Positions 51,911 to 60,323 of a stretch of DNA of 64,000 bases are shown here, one piece after another. The translations under genes were made by a program, and so were the position numbers. This DNA is from Pseudomonas reinekei. GTDB taxonomy: Bacteria; Pseudomonadota; Gammaproteobacteria; Pseudomonadales; Pseudomonadaceae. The DNA lies in contig NZ_MSTQ01000012.1 of the NCBI RefSeq assembly GCF_001945365.1, forward strand, positions 108,244-172,243, given 5' to 3'. Numbering within the stretch: the stretch's first letter is position 1; every line of letters starts with the position of its first letter. The notes under the pieces are model-generated. The model was not told where the DNA came from. It ran no database searches and saw only the letters and a list, made by a program, of their open reading frames with translations.

Positions 51911-52849
51911 GTGAAAATCCGCCTTTCCATCCTGAGCTTATTGTTTGCAGTTACAGGGACTTTCATCACGCCAATCGCCAGCGCTGGCGAAACGACCGCA
52001 GCGCCTCGAGACACCTCGAAACTCAAGCTCGCTTCCGGCAGTTCTTTACTGCTCGATATGCAGACCAACAAAGTCATCTATGCCAGCAACCCGGACGTCG
52101 TCGTCCCCATTGCTTCGGTCAGCAAGTTGATGACCGGCCTGGTGGTCGTTGAAGCCCGGCAGAACATGGATGAATACATCAACATCAACATCAGCGATAC
52201 GCCGGAAATGAAAGGTGTGTATTCCAGGGTCAAACTAAAAAGCGAATTGCCTCGCCGGGAAATGCTGCTGATTGCCCTGATGTCATCGGAGAACCGCGCC
52301 GCCGCGAGCCTCGCCCACCACTATCCAGGTGGATATGCCGCGTTCATTGCGGCGATGAACGCCAAGGCTCGGGCTCTGGGCATGACCAATACCCATTTCG
52401 TCGAGCCCACAGGCCTCTCGGCACGTAACGTTTCGACCGCTCGTGACTTGAGCAAACTGTTGATCGCCGCGCACAAGTATCCGCTGCTGACCGAGTTGAG
52501 CACCACCAAGGAAAAAACCGTTACGTTCCGCAAACCCGTTTACAGCCTGGGCTTTCGCAACACCGACCATTTGGTCCGCAAGCCGGATTGGGACATTCAG
52601 CTGACAAAAACCGGATTCACCAATGAGGCCGGCCATTGCCTGGTGTTGGTGACCCGTATGGGTAATCGGTCGGTGGCTCTGGTAATCCTCGACGCCTATG
52701 GCAAGTACACCCACTTTGCCGATGCCACGCGCATGCGGAATTGGGTGGAGAGCGGCAAGAGCGCGGACGTGCCTTCGGTTGCCTTGCAATACAAAGCCGA
52801 CAAAAACCTGAAGCAACGTCAGACCGGCGTCGTTGAAGCCTCGAAATAG
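51911..52849 (+). CDS. pbpG: D-alanyl-D-alanine endopeptidase (PBP7)
   Basis: A 312-residue penicillin-binding protein with an N-terminal signal peptide (KIRLSILSLLFAVTGTFI..ASA). The serine motif SVSK (in IASVSKLMTG), SEN (SSENRAA) and KTG (LTKTGFTNEAG) define the S11 D-Ala-D-Ala endopeptidase that cuts peptidoglycan cross-links. GTG 51911 is preferred because relatives begin (M)KIRLS; an ATG at 51845 would add 22 residues before the signal. It stands alone between folD's terminator and a bidirectional terminator. Confidence 0.9.
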   Translation: MKIRLSILSLLFAVTGTFITPIASAGETTAAPRDTSKLKLASGSSLLLDMQTNKVIYASNPDVVVPIASVSKLMTGLVVVEARQNMDEYININISDTPEMKGVYSRVKLKSELPRREMLLIALMSSENRAAASLAHHYPGGYAAFIAAMNAKARALGMTNTHFVEPTGLSARNVSTARDLSKLLIAAHKYPLLTELSTTKEKTVTFRKPVYSLGFRNTDHLVRKPDWDIQLTKTGFTNEAGHCLVLVTRMGNRSVALVILDAYGKYTHFADATRMRNWVESGKSADVPSVALQYKADKNLKQRQTGVVEASK

Positions 52850-52869
52850 GTCCGCCCGCAACAAAAAGC

Positions 52870-52899
52870 AAAAGCCCCGAACATTCGGGGCTTTTTTCC
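52870..52899. terminator. Bidirectional terminator
   Basis: AAAAGCCCCGAACATTCGGGGCTTTT with T-runs both ways, between convergent pbpG and the small disordered-protein gene. Confidence 0.9.
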
Positions 52900-52906
52900 T
52901 CAGCGA

Positions 52907-53122
52907 TTAATCGTTCGGCAGTGGCATTTGGTCATCATCCGGTATGCCGTCGCCTTTGCTGGGATCTCGCCAACCCTGTGGGTGTTCCGACGGCGCCACC
53001 GTCGGCCGCGCCAGCGGATCGCGCATCGGGCTATCCGGATCCAGCACCGGGTCGATGTCGTCTTGCGGTGTAGTGGGAACAGTTTCCGGACGTTTATCGT
53101 TGAAACTCGAATCGGTAGACAT
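52907..53122 (-). CDS. Small disordered acidic protein
   Basis: A 71-residue protein rich in Pro and Asp (DDIDPVLDPDSPMRDPLARP), no Cys and no hydrophobic segment. ATG 53122 (MSTDSSF) follows a perfect GGAGGT with 5 bp spacing. Its start lies 11 bp past the stop of the preceding small gene and both are alike in composition. I do not recognise the family; it appears to be a conserved Pseudomonas hypothetical. Confidence 0.75.
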   Translation of the reverse strand: MSTDSSFNDKRPETVPTTPQDDIDPVLDPDSPMRDPLARPTVAPSEHPQGWRDPSKGDGIPDDDQMPLPND

Positions 53123-53133
53123 GCGTACCTCCA

Positions 53134-53346
53134 TCAGACCTGGGGTTTGAGGTCACCCAGCGGATCATAGGGTTTGGAAGGAACCTTGGGGTTATCGCCC
53201 GGTTTTACGTCTTTCGGCGCCTTGGCCGGCCCAATGGGGTCGACCTGAGGGTCGGCGACGTCAGGAGAATCGGGGTCGAATCCCAACTCATCGCCGGACG
53301 AATGCTCAGACGAATGCGGGCCGGCGGGGGTATTGGAATGTGCCAT
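53134..53346 (-). CDS. Small disordered Pro/Asp-rich protein
   Basis: A 70-residue protein with FDPDSPDVADPQVDPIGP and DPLGDLKPQV, no membrane segment. It shares the DPDSP motif with the next gene (52907), so the two may have arisen by duplication. Probably an operon with the neighbour; GGAGGCG lies before the ATG. Function unknown. Confidence 0.75.
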   Translation of the reverse strand: MAHSNTPAGPHSSEHSSGDELGFDPDSPDVADPQVDPIGPAKAPKDVKPGDNPKVPSKPYDPLGDLKPQV

Positions 53347-53436
53347 GAACGCCTCCTGATCGCGGCCCGAAAAGTGCGGGCCTTGATCTTCAGAGGACGC
53401 CGATGCGCCGGGGTGCCCGGCAAATGACGAACGGGC

Positions 53437-54111
53437 TTAACGGGCGCCCAAGGCTTTTCTGGCTTTCGCCGCTGCTTGCTCCTGGCCAGCCTGGGCGAGT
53501 TCGTTCGCCGCCTTGAGCCAGCGCTGCTGATCGACTTCGGCGGGAATCTGCGTCGGTGCCTGAATCAACACCGCCCAGCCACCGGCATCCTTGAATGCCG
53601 ATTCGAACGAGCCGAAGCTCATCAGCAGTCGTTGATTCATGCCGGCACGCAGCAACACGGTCCGCTTCTGCCGGTTGTATCCCGTGAGGATGGCATAACG
53701 CGGTTCCGACCAAAGTGCCGAGCCCTCGGTAAATCGCACCATGACCGGATAACCAGCCGCCACCTGCGTCAGTAAGGCTGGCAAATTGCTGTCCAGTGGA
53801 TAGACCATCATCCCGTACTCACGCGCAAGGTTTTGCATGTTCTGTTGCAACTGGGCTTCGGCGCCCGGCAAACGCAATGGCTTATCGAGCAGCCCCGGAG
53901 TAATCACGATACCTTGCTGGGACAGCATGCTTGCCAGTACCTGCGGCCCGCTTTGGTTGGCCACGCCTTTATAGAAGCGCCCACTGAGTTCCACCCTTTC
54001 TGGCAGACGCTTGATTTGCGGCGACACGCTCCCCGCGCAGCCAGCCAGGCCGGCGACGCATCCCACGATGACCGCCACTGAAAGAATTCGAGAAATCACC
54101 CGCACCATCAT
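53437..54111 (-). CDS. C39-peptidase-like lipoprotein without catalytic residues
   Basis: A 224-residue lipoprotein (signal peptide with LAGC, Cys about 20). It follows the C39 papain-like pattern: Gln-x-Cys-Gly-Pro is here NQSGPQVLASMLSQQG, where Ser54 replaces the Cys; the His region (usual HYVVV.GY) reads RYAILTGYN, Arg138 in place of His. It is therefore probably a pseudopeptidase, perhaps a binding or scaffold domain (bacteriocin-leader-type fold). Two adjacent Met codons (54111, 54108) are possible. Its C-terminal helix QAGQEQAAAKARKALGAR is like a TPR remnant, as in the PA2778-type relatives. Confidence 0.72.
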   Translation of the reverse strand: MMVRVISRILSVAVIVGCVAGLAGCAGSVSPQIKRLPERVELSGRFYKGVANQSGPQVLASMLSQQGIVITPGLLDKPLRLPGAEAQLQQNMQNLAREYGMMVYPLDSNLPALLTQVAAGYPVMVRFTEGSALWSEPRYAILTGYNRQKRTVLLRAGMNQRLLMSFGSFESAFKDAGGWAVLIQAPTQIPAEVDQQRWLKAANELAQAGQEQAAAKARKALGAR

Positions 54112-54331
54112 CACTCTCTTGTTCAGACGCCGGGCAATCCGCTCCCGGCTTGGTCGTCGATCATAGGACGCCACGGAGCGCCGGTATAGCCTTAACCGGT
54201 AGTTCACGGGTTTGCATAGAGCGAACTGGTTGATGACAGTCGACCTTCGGTCAATAGCTTGAAACACGACAGCGGCTAGACTGTCACTTGCATAGTGTGT
54301 CTGCCCGCTGCAGGGCAAAGAGGAGGCATCG

Positions 54332-54502
54332 ATGAGCCTGACTATGACGATCGTGATGTTGATTAGCGGCTGGCTGGCTGTCGCCACAGCCATGTTATGG
54401 GGCGTTCTGCGCGTTACCCGCCGGCACCATCACCACCCGAACCAGCCGGCACCCATGGTGAAAACCGATAAAACCGCCGCGCGCCACGTCACGGCCCACT
54501 GA
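54332..54502 (+). CDS. 56-residue single-pass membrane peptide with His tract
   Basis: ATG 54332 follows AGAGGAGGCATCG, a strong ribosome-binding site. Translation gives one hydrophobic helix (residues about 4-25: TMTIVMLISGWLAVATAMLW), then a basic tail RRHHHHPNQPAP with four His in a row. It is shorter than 60 codons. It diverges from the C39-like lipoprotein and ends 28 bp before a bidirectional terminator. The family is not known to me; the His cluster could bind metal. Confidence 0.7.
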   Translation: MSLTMTIVMLISGWLAVATAMLWGVLRVTRRHHHHPNQPAPMVKTDKTAARHVTAH

Positions 54503-54530
54503 CTGACGCCTTTCCAACGCTCAAACAAAA

Positions 54531-54571
54531 ACGGCCGCCTGAACTCTTTCGAGTTCAGGCGGCCGTTTCGT
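54531..54571. terminator. Bidirectional terminator
   Basis: ACGGCCGCCTGAACTC and GAGTTCAGGCGGCCGT form a long stem (16 bp) with a TTTC loop, between the 56-aa gene and terC. Confidence 0.9.
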
Positions 54572-54581
54572 TTATCGACGG

Positions 54582-55331
54582 TTAAGCTTCGGCGGCTACG
54601 CGCTTCTGCTTCGCCCGGCGGGACATCATGTTCAGCACCTCAATACCCGCCGAGAACGCCATGGCGGCATACACGTAACCTTTCGGTACATGGGCGCCGA
54701 AGCCTTCGGCGATCAGCGTCATGCCGATCATGATCAGGAAGCCCAGCGCCAGCATGACCACCGTCGGGTTGTCGTTGATGAACTTGGCCAACGGGTCAGC
54801 CGCCAGCAACATCACCAGTACCGACGCCACCACCGCGATGATCATGATCGGCAAATGCTCGGTCATGCCGACAGCGGTAATGATGCTGTCGATCGAGAAC
54901 ACCATGTCCAGCATCAGGATCTGACCAATGGCCGCGGCAAAGCCCAGGGTCACGGTCGAGGTCGCGGACTTCGGATCTTCCGGCGCAGGGTCCATGCTGT
55001 GATGGATCTCGGTCGTGGCTTTCCACAACAGGAACAGGCCACCGGCAATCAGAATCATGTCTTTCCAGGAGAACGCATGGCCGAGAATCTCGATCACCGG
55101 CGCGGTCAGCTGGACAATGAACGCGATGGTGCTGAGCAGGCCCAAGCGCAGGATCAGTGCCATGCCGATACCAATGCGCCGCGCTTTCTGCCGGTGCTGC
55201 TCGGGCAGTTTGTTGGTCAGGATCGAGATGAAGATCAGGTTATCGATGCCAAGCACGATTTCCATCACCACCAGGGTGGCCAGGGCAATCCACGCAGTGG
55301 GGCTGGCGGCAAGCTGTAAAAGGTATTCCAT
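54582..55331 (-). CDS. TerC-family integral membrane protein
   Basis: A 249-residue membrane protein with seven to nine hydrophobic segments. The two conserved acidic sites GIDNLIF (about residue 28) and SIDSIITAVG (about residue 147) mark the TerC/Alx superfamily linked to manganese export and tellurite resistance. The YgdQ-type size and C-terminal KQKRVAAEA fit. No manganese riboswitch is visible upstream: the gap to the next gene is only 29 bp. It is co-oriented with the small lipoprotein at 55361. Confidence 0.9.
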   Translation of the reverse strand: MEYLLQLAASPTAWIALATLVVMEIVLGIDNLIFISILTNKLPEQHRQKARRIGIGMALILRLGLLSTIAFIVQLTAPVIEILGHAFSWKDMILIAGGLFLLWKATTEIHHSMDPAPEDPKSATSTVTLGFAAAIGQILMLDMVFSIDSIITAVGMTEHLPIMIIAVVASVLVMLLAADPLAKFINDNPTVVMLALGFLIMIGMTLIAEGFGAHVPKGYVYAAMAFSAGIEVLNMMSRRAKQKRVAAEA

Positions 55332-55360
55332 GGGTCAGTCCTGACTCGCTGTAAGACGGT

Positions 55361-55603
55361 TTAGATTTCCTGGGAGGAAGATTCGGATTTTTCCGAGTCT
55401 TTTTCCGATGATTCTTTTTTGCTGATCAGCCCGCCCGTGGCGTCGCTGAGCGCTTGCTCGGCGGCTTTATGGGTGTCGTCGATAGCTTGTTTTGCGCTTT
55501 CGGCGGCTTTACCCATCAATTGTTGAGCGCTTTTCTCGGCCTGATCGCAACCGGCCAATACCAGTAAAGATGTAATCACCAGCGCCGTGGCTTTAATTTT
55601 CAT
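55361..55603 (-). CDS. Small lipoprotein
   Basis: An 80-residue lipoprotein: signal MKIKATALVITSLLVLAGC (lipobox LAGC, Cys19), an amphipathic helical part (AEKSAQQLMGKAAESAKQAI, DDTHKAAEQALSDATGG) and a Ser/Glu/Lys-rich end. It resembles the many small Pseudomonas envelope lipoproteins. It is co-oriented with terC 29 bp downstream, so the two may be one operon. The promoter would diverge from that of nhaR. Confidence 0.82.
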   Translation of the reverse strand: MKIKATALVITSLLVLAGCDQAEKSAQQLMGKAAESAKQAIDDTHKAAEQALSDATGGLISKKESSEKDSEKSESSSQEI

Positions 55604-55689
55604 GATGCTTCCCTCAATAGAACGAACGGGACCGAAACGATGGCCCGTTGATAGCGACGCATTCTAGGGAGACAGACACTTCAGGAAAA

Positions 55690-55726
55690 TTCGTATTTTT
55701 ACCGGCTATACTTCGATTTTTACGAA
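55690..55726 (+). promoter_or_regulatory. nhaR promoter and inverted repeat
   Basis: TTCGTA (55690-55695) and TACGAA (55721-55726) are perfect outer arms; inside are near-direct repeats TTCGTATTTTTAC / TTCGATTTTTAC and a -10 TATACT (55707-55712). This is the right place for autoregulation by a LysR protein. Confidence 0.5.
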
Positions 55727-55738
55727 CTGTAGATCGCC

Positions 55739-56638
55739 ATGCTCAACTACCGACAACTGCATTACTTCTGGGTGGTGGCCAAGACCGGCAGCATCGTGCG
55801 TGCCTGCGAGCAACTGAACCTGACGCCACAGACCATCAGCGGGCAGATTTCACTGCTCGAACAAACCTACGGAATCGAATTGTTTCGCCGAGTGGGTCGA
55901 CAGCTTGAGCTGACGGAAGCCGGACGGCAGACCCTGCCCTATGCCGAACAGATGTTTCAACTTGGCGGTGAACTGGAACTGATGCTACGGGCGCAGCCCA
56001 ATGAGCAGCAGATTCTGTTCCGGGTCGGCGTGGCCGATGTGGTGCCCAAATCCATCGTCTATCGGCTGATTGCGCCCACCATGGAACTGAGCGAACCGCT
56101 GCGCATCACCTGTCGCGAGGACAAGCTTGAGCGTTTGTTGGCCGACCTGGCGATCCAGCGCCTGGACCTGGTGATCTCCGACAGCCCGATGCCGTCGCAC
56201 CTGGATATCAAAGGCTACAGCCAGAAACTCGGTGAATGCGGGATCAGTTTTTTTGCCACCCCGGGGCTGGCGGCGCAATACGGCCAGGACTTCCCCCGCA
56301 ACCTGCAGGGTGCACCGCTGCTGATTCCGGGTCCGGAAACCGTGGTGCGCAGCCGTTTGCAGCGCTGGTTTGCCGAACAGCAGATTCAACCGCAAATTAT
56401 CGGTGAGTTTGACGACAGCGCCTTGATGCAGGCCTTCGGCCAATCCGGCAGCGGGATTTTCATTGGTCCGAGCGTGATTGCCGACGAAGTGAAACGCCAG
56501 TGTGGCGTAGAGGTGATTGGCCAGACCGACGCGGTGAGCGAATCGTTCTACGCCATTTCGGTTGATCGCAAGGTCAAGCATCCCGGCATTGTCGCCATTA
56601 CCGAAGGTGCCCGACGCGAGTTGTTTACAGCGCTGTGA
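55739..56638 (+). CDS. nhaR: NhaR-type LysR regulator
   Basis: A 299-residue LysR protein starting MLNYRQLHYFWVVAKTGSIV, as in NhaR, with SGQISLLEQTYGIELFRRVGR in the DNA-binding region. In E. coli NhaR activates the Na+/H+ antiporter nhaA in response to Na+. No antiporter gene is next to it here, so the target differs or lies elsewhere. Its 3' end overlaps the convergent MFS gene by 14 bp (56625-56638). Confidence 0.85.
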   Translation: MLNYRQLHYFWVVAKTGSIVRACEQLNLTPQTISGQISLLEQTYGIELFRRVGRQLELTEAGRQTLPYAEQMFQLGGELELMLRAQPNEQQILFRVGVADVVPKSIVYRLIAPTMELSEPLRITCREDKLERLLADLAIQRLDLVISDSPMPSHLDIKGYSQKLGECGISFFATPGLAAQYGQDFPRNLQGAPLLIPGPETVVRSRLQRWFAEQQIQPQIIGEFDDSALMQAFGQSGSGIFIGPSVIADEVKRQCGVEVIGQTDAVSESFYAISVDRKVKHPGIVAITEGARRELFTAL

Positions 56639-57785
56639 CCTCTTCGCGCGGCTTGAAGGTCATCAAGGCGATGGCCAGCAGGATCGAGGCCAGAATGAAA
56701 GCGGCTGCAGCAAAACCCAAGCCTTGCAGGCCAACACTGTCGATCACGCGGCCGCCGATCATGGCGCCGAGGCCAATCCCGAGGTTGGCCCCGGCAATGT
56801 TCAGCGACGCCGCGAACGCCGGTGCTTGCGGCGCAGCTTTCATTAAACGCACATGACTGACCAGGAACATTGCCGCCTGAGTCACCCCCCAGATACCCAT
56901 CGCCGCCGCCAGGCCGACCGGCGAATGAATGTTCGGCACCAGCGCCACCAGGCCGGCGATCATGAAGGCGCAGAACATCATCGACGCCATCAGCGGATGA
57001 CGGTCCACCGCGCGACCACCCAACGAGTTGCCGATCAAGCCAACCGCGCCGAAGCCCATCAGGCACCAGCCAACGACTGTGCCGTTGAACCCGGCCAGGC
57101 GCTCAAGGATGTCCGCCAGATAGGTGTAAGCGGTAAACATGCCGCTGAACACAATCACCGACAGCAACACGTGGCCGATCATCAATGGGCTGCGCAGGAT
57201 CTTGAACTGCGAACGAAAGCTGACCTGATGCTGGTGCAGATTGGTTTTCGGCAGATAGATAAACAGCAGCAACGCCTTGGCAAACGCGATAACCGCCAGA
57301 ATCGCAAATGCACTGCGCCAGCCGAACGCATCAGAAATCAACGTGCCCACCGGAATGCCGAACACGGTGGCGCAGACAATGCCGAAGCCGATCTTGGCAA
57401 TGGCTCGGCCCGCGTAATCCGGCCCGACGATATCGACCGCCGTTTCACTGGCCAGGGCCCAGAACACCGGCAAGCCCAGCGCCGGAATCAGCCGCGCGAA
57501 CGCCATCACCCAGATGTTCGGCGCCAATGCCGCCAGGGTGTTGGCCAGACCAAACATGATCAACACCGAGATAAACAGCTTGCGCCGCTCGAAGCGGGCG
57601 AAGTACGCGGTGAGGAACGGCCCGAACGCGGCAACGGTGAAGGCGAACAGGGTCACCAGCAAACCCGCTTGCGGGATGCTGACTTCAAGATCACGGGCGA
57701 TGGCAGGCAACAGGCCGACGATGACGAATTCCGTGGTCAGCACCGTAAACCCGGCGGCAGACAACAGAAGGATGGGAAACAGCAT
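56625..57785 (-). CDS. MFS efflux transporter (AraJ/drug-resistance type)
   Basis: A 386-residue protein with twelve transmembrane segments (LLSAAGFTVLTTEFVIVGLLPAIARDLEVS at the start; motif A-like ARFERRKLF). The substrate is unknown; relatives export sugars, drugs or amino acids. It converges with nhaR and overlaps its end by 14 bp. Upstream is 400 bp without genes, holding a REP doublet. Confidence 0.88.
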   Translation of the reverse strand: MLFPILLLSAAGFTVLTTEFVIVGLLPAIARDLEVSIPQAGLLVTLFAFTVAAFGPFLTAYFARFERRKLFISVLIMFGLANTLAALAPNIWVMAFARLIPALGLPVFWALASETAVDIVGPDYAGRAIAKIGFGIVCATVFGIPVGTLISDAFGWRSAFAILAVIAFAKALLLFIYLPKTNLHQHQVSFRSQFKILRSPLMIGHVLLSVIVFSGMFTAYTYLADILERLAGFNGTVVGWCLMGFGAVGLIGNSLGGRAVDRHPLMASMMFCAFMIAGLVALVPNIHSPVGLAAAMGIWGVTQAAMFLVSHVRLMKAAPQAPAFAASLNIAGANLGIGLGAMIGGRVIDSVGLQGLGFAAAAFILASILLAIALMTFKPREEVTAL

Positions 57786-57978
57786 GCAAAACTCCAGAAA
57801 ACGAAAACACCAGCGCTAGCCCGAAGGCCCACTGGCAATTTGAAAATGAGGATAGGGGATCTTAACAGAGTGTTTCCGGGTGAGGTTGCACGAACCTGCA
57901 ATTCGCGTTGAATGCCGGGGTGGCAGTTCGTCACAGGTCTGAAAGATTGCTCCTACGCTGTGATAAAGTCCGCGCCCC

Positions 57979-58073
57979 GTGTGGCGAGGGAGCTGACTCC
58001 CGCTGGACTGCACAGCAGGCCCATTGGGTGGGGCCGCTTCGCTGCCCAGCGGGCGCAAGCTCCCTCGCCACAG
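57979..58073. repeat. REPIN, GTGGCGAGGGAGC family
   Basis: Inverted pair of GTGGCGAGGGAGCTGACTCC and its complement-like GGGCGCAAGCTCCCTCGCCACAG around a GC-rich spacer. The spacer (CTGGACTGCACAGCAGGCCC) is homologous to that of the doublet at 63117. It lies between the MFS and sstT starts. Nothing else is seen in 57786-58191. Confidence 0.85.
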
Positions 58074-58191
58074 GGATCAGCGCTGGCATGCCCCATGCTG
58101 CTCCTCCCGGTTTCCCGTCTGCGGCCTGCCCTGCTTGTTGCTGCCACTGCGGTGAAACCTCGAACCTATAAAAAATCAGAGATGCCGTTTT

Positions 58192-59424
58192 ATGACTGCT
58201 TCATCCCCTTCTCTATTGCAACGCCTTAAACGCCTGAGCCTGGTCACACAGATCGTGATCGGCCTGATCGCCGGTATTGCCCTGGCCCTGGTTGCGCCTG
58301 AAGCGGCGAAGTCCACCGCGTTCATCGGCAAAGTGTTTGTCTCGGCGCTGAAGGCCGTCGCGCCGATTCTGGTGTTCGTGCTGGTCATGGCGTCCATCGC
58401 CAACCACAAGCACGGTCAGGAAACCCATATCCGGCCGATTCTGTTCCTGTATCTGCTGGGGACCTTCGCCGCAGCCGTGGTCGCGGTGGTTGCCAGCATG
58501 GTGTTCCCGTCCAGCCTGGTGCTGTCGACTCAGGACGTTGCGGTGACTGCACCGGGCGGCATTGGCGAAGTGTTGCAAAGCCTGTTGCTGAGCGTGGTCG
58601 ATAACCCGGTCAGCGCCCTGATGAATGCCAATTTCATCGGCATTCTGGCCTGGGCCATCGGCATGGGCATCGCCATTCGCCATGCGGGCAACACCACCCG
58701 AGAAGTGCTGGGCGACCTGTCCAACGGCGTGACGGTGATCGTGCGAGTGGTGATTCGCTTCGCCCCACTGGGCATCTTCGGCCTGGTGGCTTCGACCCTG
58801 GCCACCTCTGGTTTCGGCGCACTGATCGGCTACGCCCACCTGCTGGCCGTACTGCTCGGTTGCATGTTGTTCGTGGCGCTGGTGATGAACCCGCTGATCG
58901 TGTTCTGGAAGCTGCGCCGCAACCCGTACCCGTTGGTGCTGATGTGCCTGCGCGAGAGCGGCATCACGGCGTTCTTCACCCGTAGTTCGGCGGCGAATAT
59001 TCCGGTCAACCTGGAATTGAGCAAGCGTCTGGGTCTGCATGAAGACACCTACTCGGTATCGATCCCGCTGGGCGCGACCATCAACATGGCTGGCGCTGCG
59101 ATCACCATCACCGTGCTGACGTTGGCGGCGGTGCATACCTTGGGGATTGCCGTGGACATGCCGACCGCTATTCTGCTGAGCGTCGTCGCGGCGATCTGCG
59201 CCTGCGGTGCTTCGGGTGTGGCCGGTGGTTCGCTGCTGTTGATTCCACTGGCATGCAGCCTGTTCGGCATCCCGAGCGAAATCGCCATGCAGGTGGTGGC
59301 AGTCGGTTTCATCATCGGCGTGTTGCAGGATTCGGCGGAGACGGCTCTGAATTCGTCGACCGATGTACTGTTCACCGCGGCGGCTTGCCTGCGCGAAGAA
59401 CAGAAGACCGAGCAATTGGCCTGA
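58192..59424 (+). CDS. sstT: Serine/threonine:Na+ symporter
   Basis: A 410-residue DAACS-family transporter with eight to ten hydrophobic segments and the family motifs SSAANIPVNLELSKRLGL, LGATINMAGAAITITVL and GAS (ACGASGVAGGSLLLIPLA), as in SstT. It imports L-serine and L-threonine with sodium. A REPIN follows, then a terminator shared with the convergent DUF1993 gene. Confidence 0.95.
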   Translation: MTASSPSLLQRLKRLSLVTQIVIGLIAGIALALVAPEAAKSTAFIGKVFVSALKAVAPILVFVLVMASIANHKHGQETHIRPILFLYLLGTFAAAVVAVVASMVFPSSLVLSTQDVAVTAPGGIGEVLQSLLLSVVDNPVSALMNANFIGILAWAIGMGIAIRHAGNTTREVLGDLSNGVTVIVRVVIRFAPLGIFGLVASTLATSGFGALIGYAHLLAVLLGCMLFVALVMNPLIVFWKLRRNPYPLVLMCLRESGITAFFTRSSAANIPVNLELSKRLGLHEDTYSVSIPLGATINMAGAAITITVLTLAAVHTLGIAVDMPTAILLSVVAAICACGASGVAGGSLLLIPLACSLFGIPSEIAMQVVAVGFIIGVLQDSAETALNSSTDVLFTAAACLREEQKTEQLA

Positions 59425-59432
59425 CACCCCCA

Positions 59433-59522
59433 TGTGGGAGCGAGCCTGCTCGCGAAGAGGCCATCAGCGTCAACATCGATGTTGGCTGGCACACCGCTTT
59501 CGCGAGCAGGCTCGCTCCCACA
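59433..59522. repeat. REPIN, GTGGGAGCGAGC family, after sstT
   Basis: Inverted TGTGGGAGCGAGCCTGCTCG units around a 50-bp spacer. Same family as 1651 and 17543. Confidence 0.87.
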
Positions 59523-59554
59523 GGATTTGTGTTGTAGCTGAAGGCTGCGCACCA

Positions 59555-59594
59555 TGAAAAAGCCCCCGCAGCCCAAGGCTGCGGGGGCTTTTTT
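59555..59594. terminator. Bidirectional terminator after sstT
   Basis: AAAAAGCCCCCGCAGCC and GGCTGCGGGGGCTTTTTT flank a CAA loop, with A/T-runs on both sides. It serves sstT (+) and DUF1993 (-). Confidence 0.93.
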
Positions 59595-59607
59595 GTACCC
59601 GAGCGGT

Positions 59608-60117
59608 TTAGAACGCGCCCATGTAATCGCGCTTGCCCACTTCTACGCCGTTGTGGCGCAGCAGTGCGTAAGTGGTGGTGACGTGAAAGAAGAATTGCGG
59701 CAGGCCGTAGGTCAGCAGGTAAGCCTGGCCGGAGAAGCGCTTCTCTTTAGGGGTGCCAGGACGGGTGACGATCTCGATGCCTTCCTTGCCATTGATCTGC
59801 TCAGGCGTGAACTCGCCGATGTAGGCCAGAACCTTGGCGATCAGTGCTTGCAGCTCGGCGAAGGTGGTTTCGGTGTCGTCGTACTTCGGCACTTCAACCT
59901 CAGCCAGACGCGAAGTAACGCCCTTGGCGAAATCAACGGCGATCTGCACCTGACGCACCAGCGGGAACATGTCCGGGTACAGACGGGCTTGCAGGAAGGC
60001 GTTCGGGTCGATGTTTTTCGCAGTGGCGTGGGCTTCAGCCTTGTTCAGCACATCGCTCAGGGCGTTGAGCATTTGCTTGAAAACAGGAACCGAAGCGTCG
60101 TACAGGGAAATGGTCAT
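59608..60117 (-). CDS. DUF1993 family protein
   Basis: A 169-residue soluble protein. Segments SLYDASVPVFKQMLNALSDVLNKAEAHA, LYPDMFPLVRQVQIAVDFAKG, GQAYLLTYGLPQFFFHVTTTYALLRHNG match DUF1993 (a DinB-like helical bundle fold). It has His residues (FFFHVTT, LRHNG) as metal-site candidates. ATG 60117 (MTISLYD) was chosen by alignment to relatives; the longer frame from 60240 is unlikely. Function unknown. Confidence 0.9.
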   Translation of the reverse strand: MTISLYDASVPVFKQMLNALSDVLNKAEAHATAKNIDPNAFLQARLYPDMFPLVRQVQIAVDFAKGVTSRLAEVEVPKYDDTETTFAELQALIAKVLAYIGEFTPEQINGKEGIEIVTRPGTPKEKRFSGQAYLLTYGLPQFFFHVTTTYALLRHNGVEVGKRDYMGAF

Positions 60118-60323
60118 GACAGGTCTCGTGTGGTGACAGGAGGGAAACGTGGGCCGATTATAGCCGCGCGCTGCCCTTGCGAAACCGGTCTTTTTCAGCC
60201 GCCGTAAACCTGCGCCGCCAGGATTGAAGCGCGGCAACACGGCAATGCTCGACTAACCTGCGGGAACGAGGTTTTATTAGCCCACTATTTTCCAGTTCAA
60301 CTGTTAGCGAGGTTCCAGCCACT

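Noticed and set aside
56853..57911. 352-codon plus-strand frame opposite the MFS gene
   Set aside because: Its product is almost entirely His/Gln/Arg/Ala, the mark of an antisense frame of a membrane protein.
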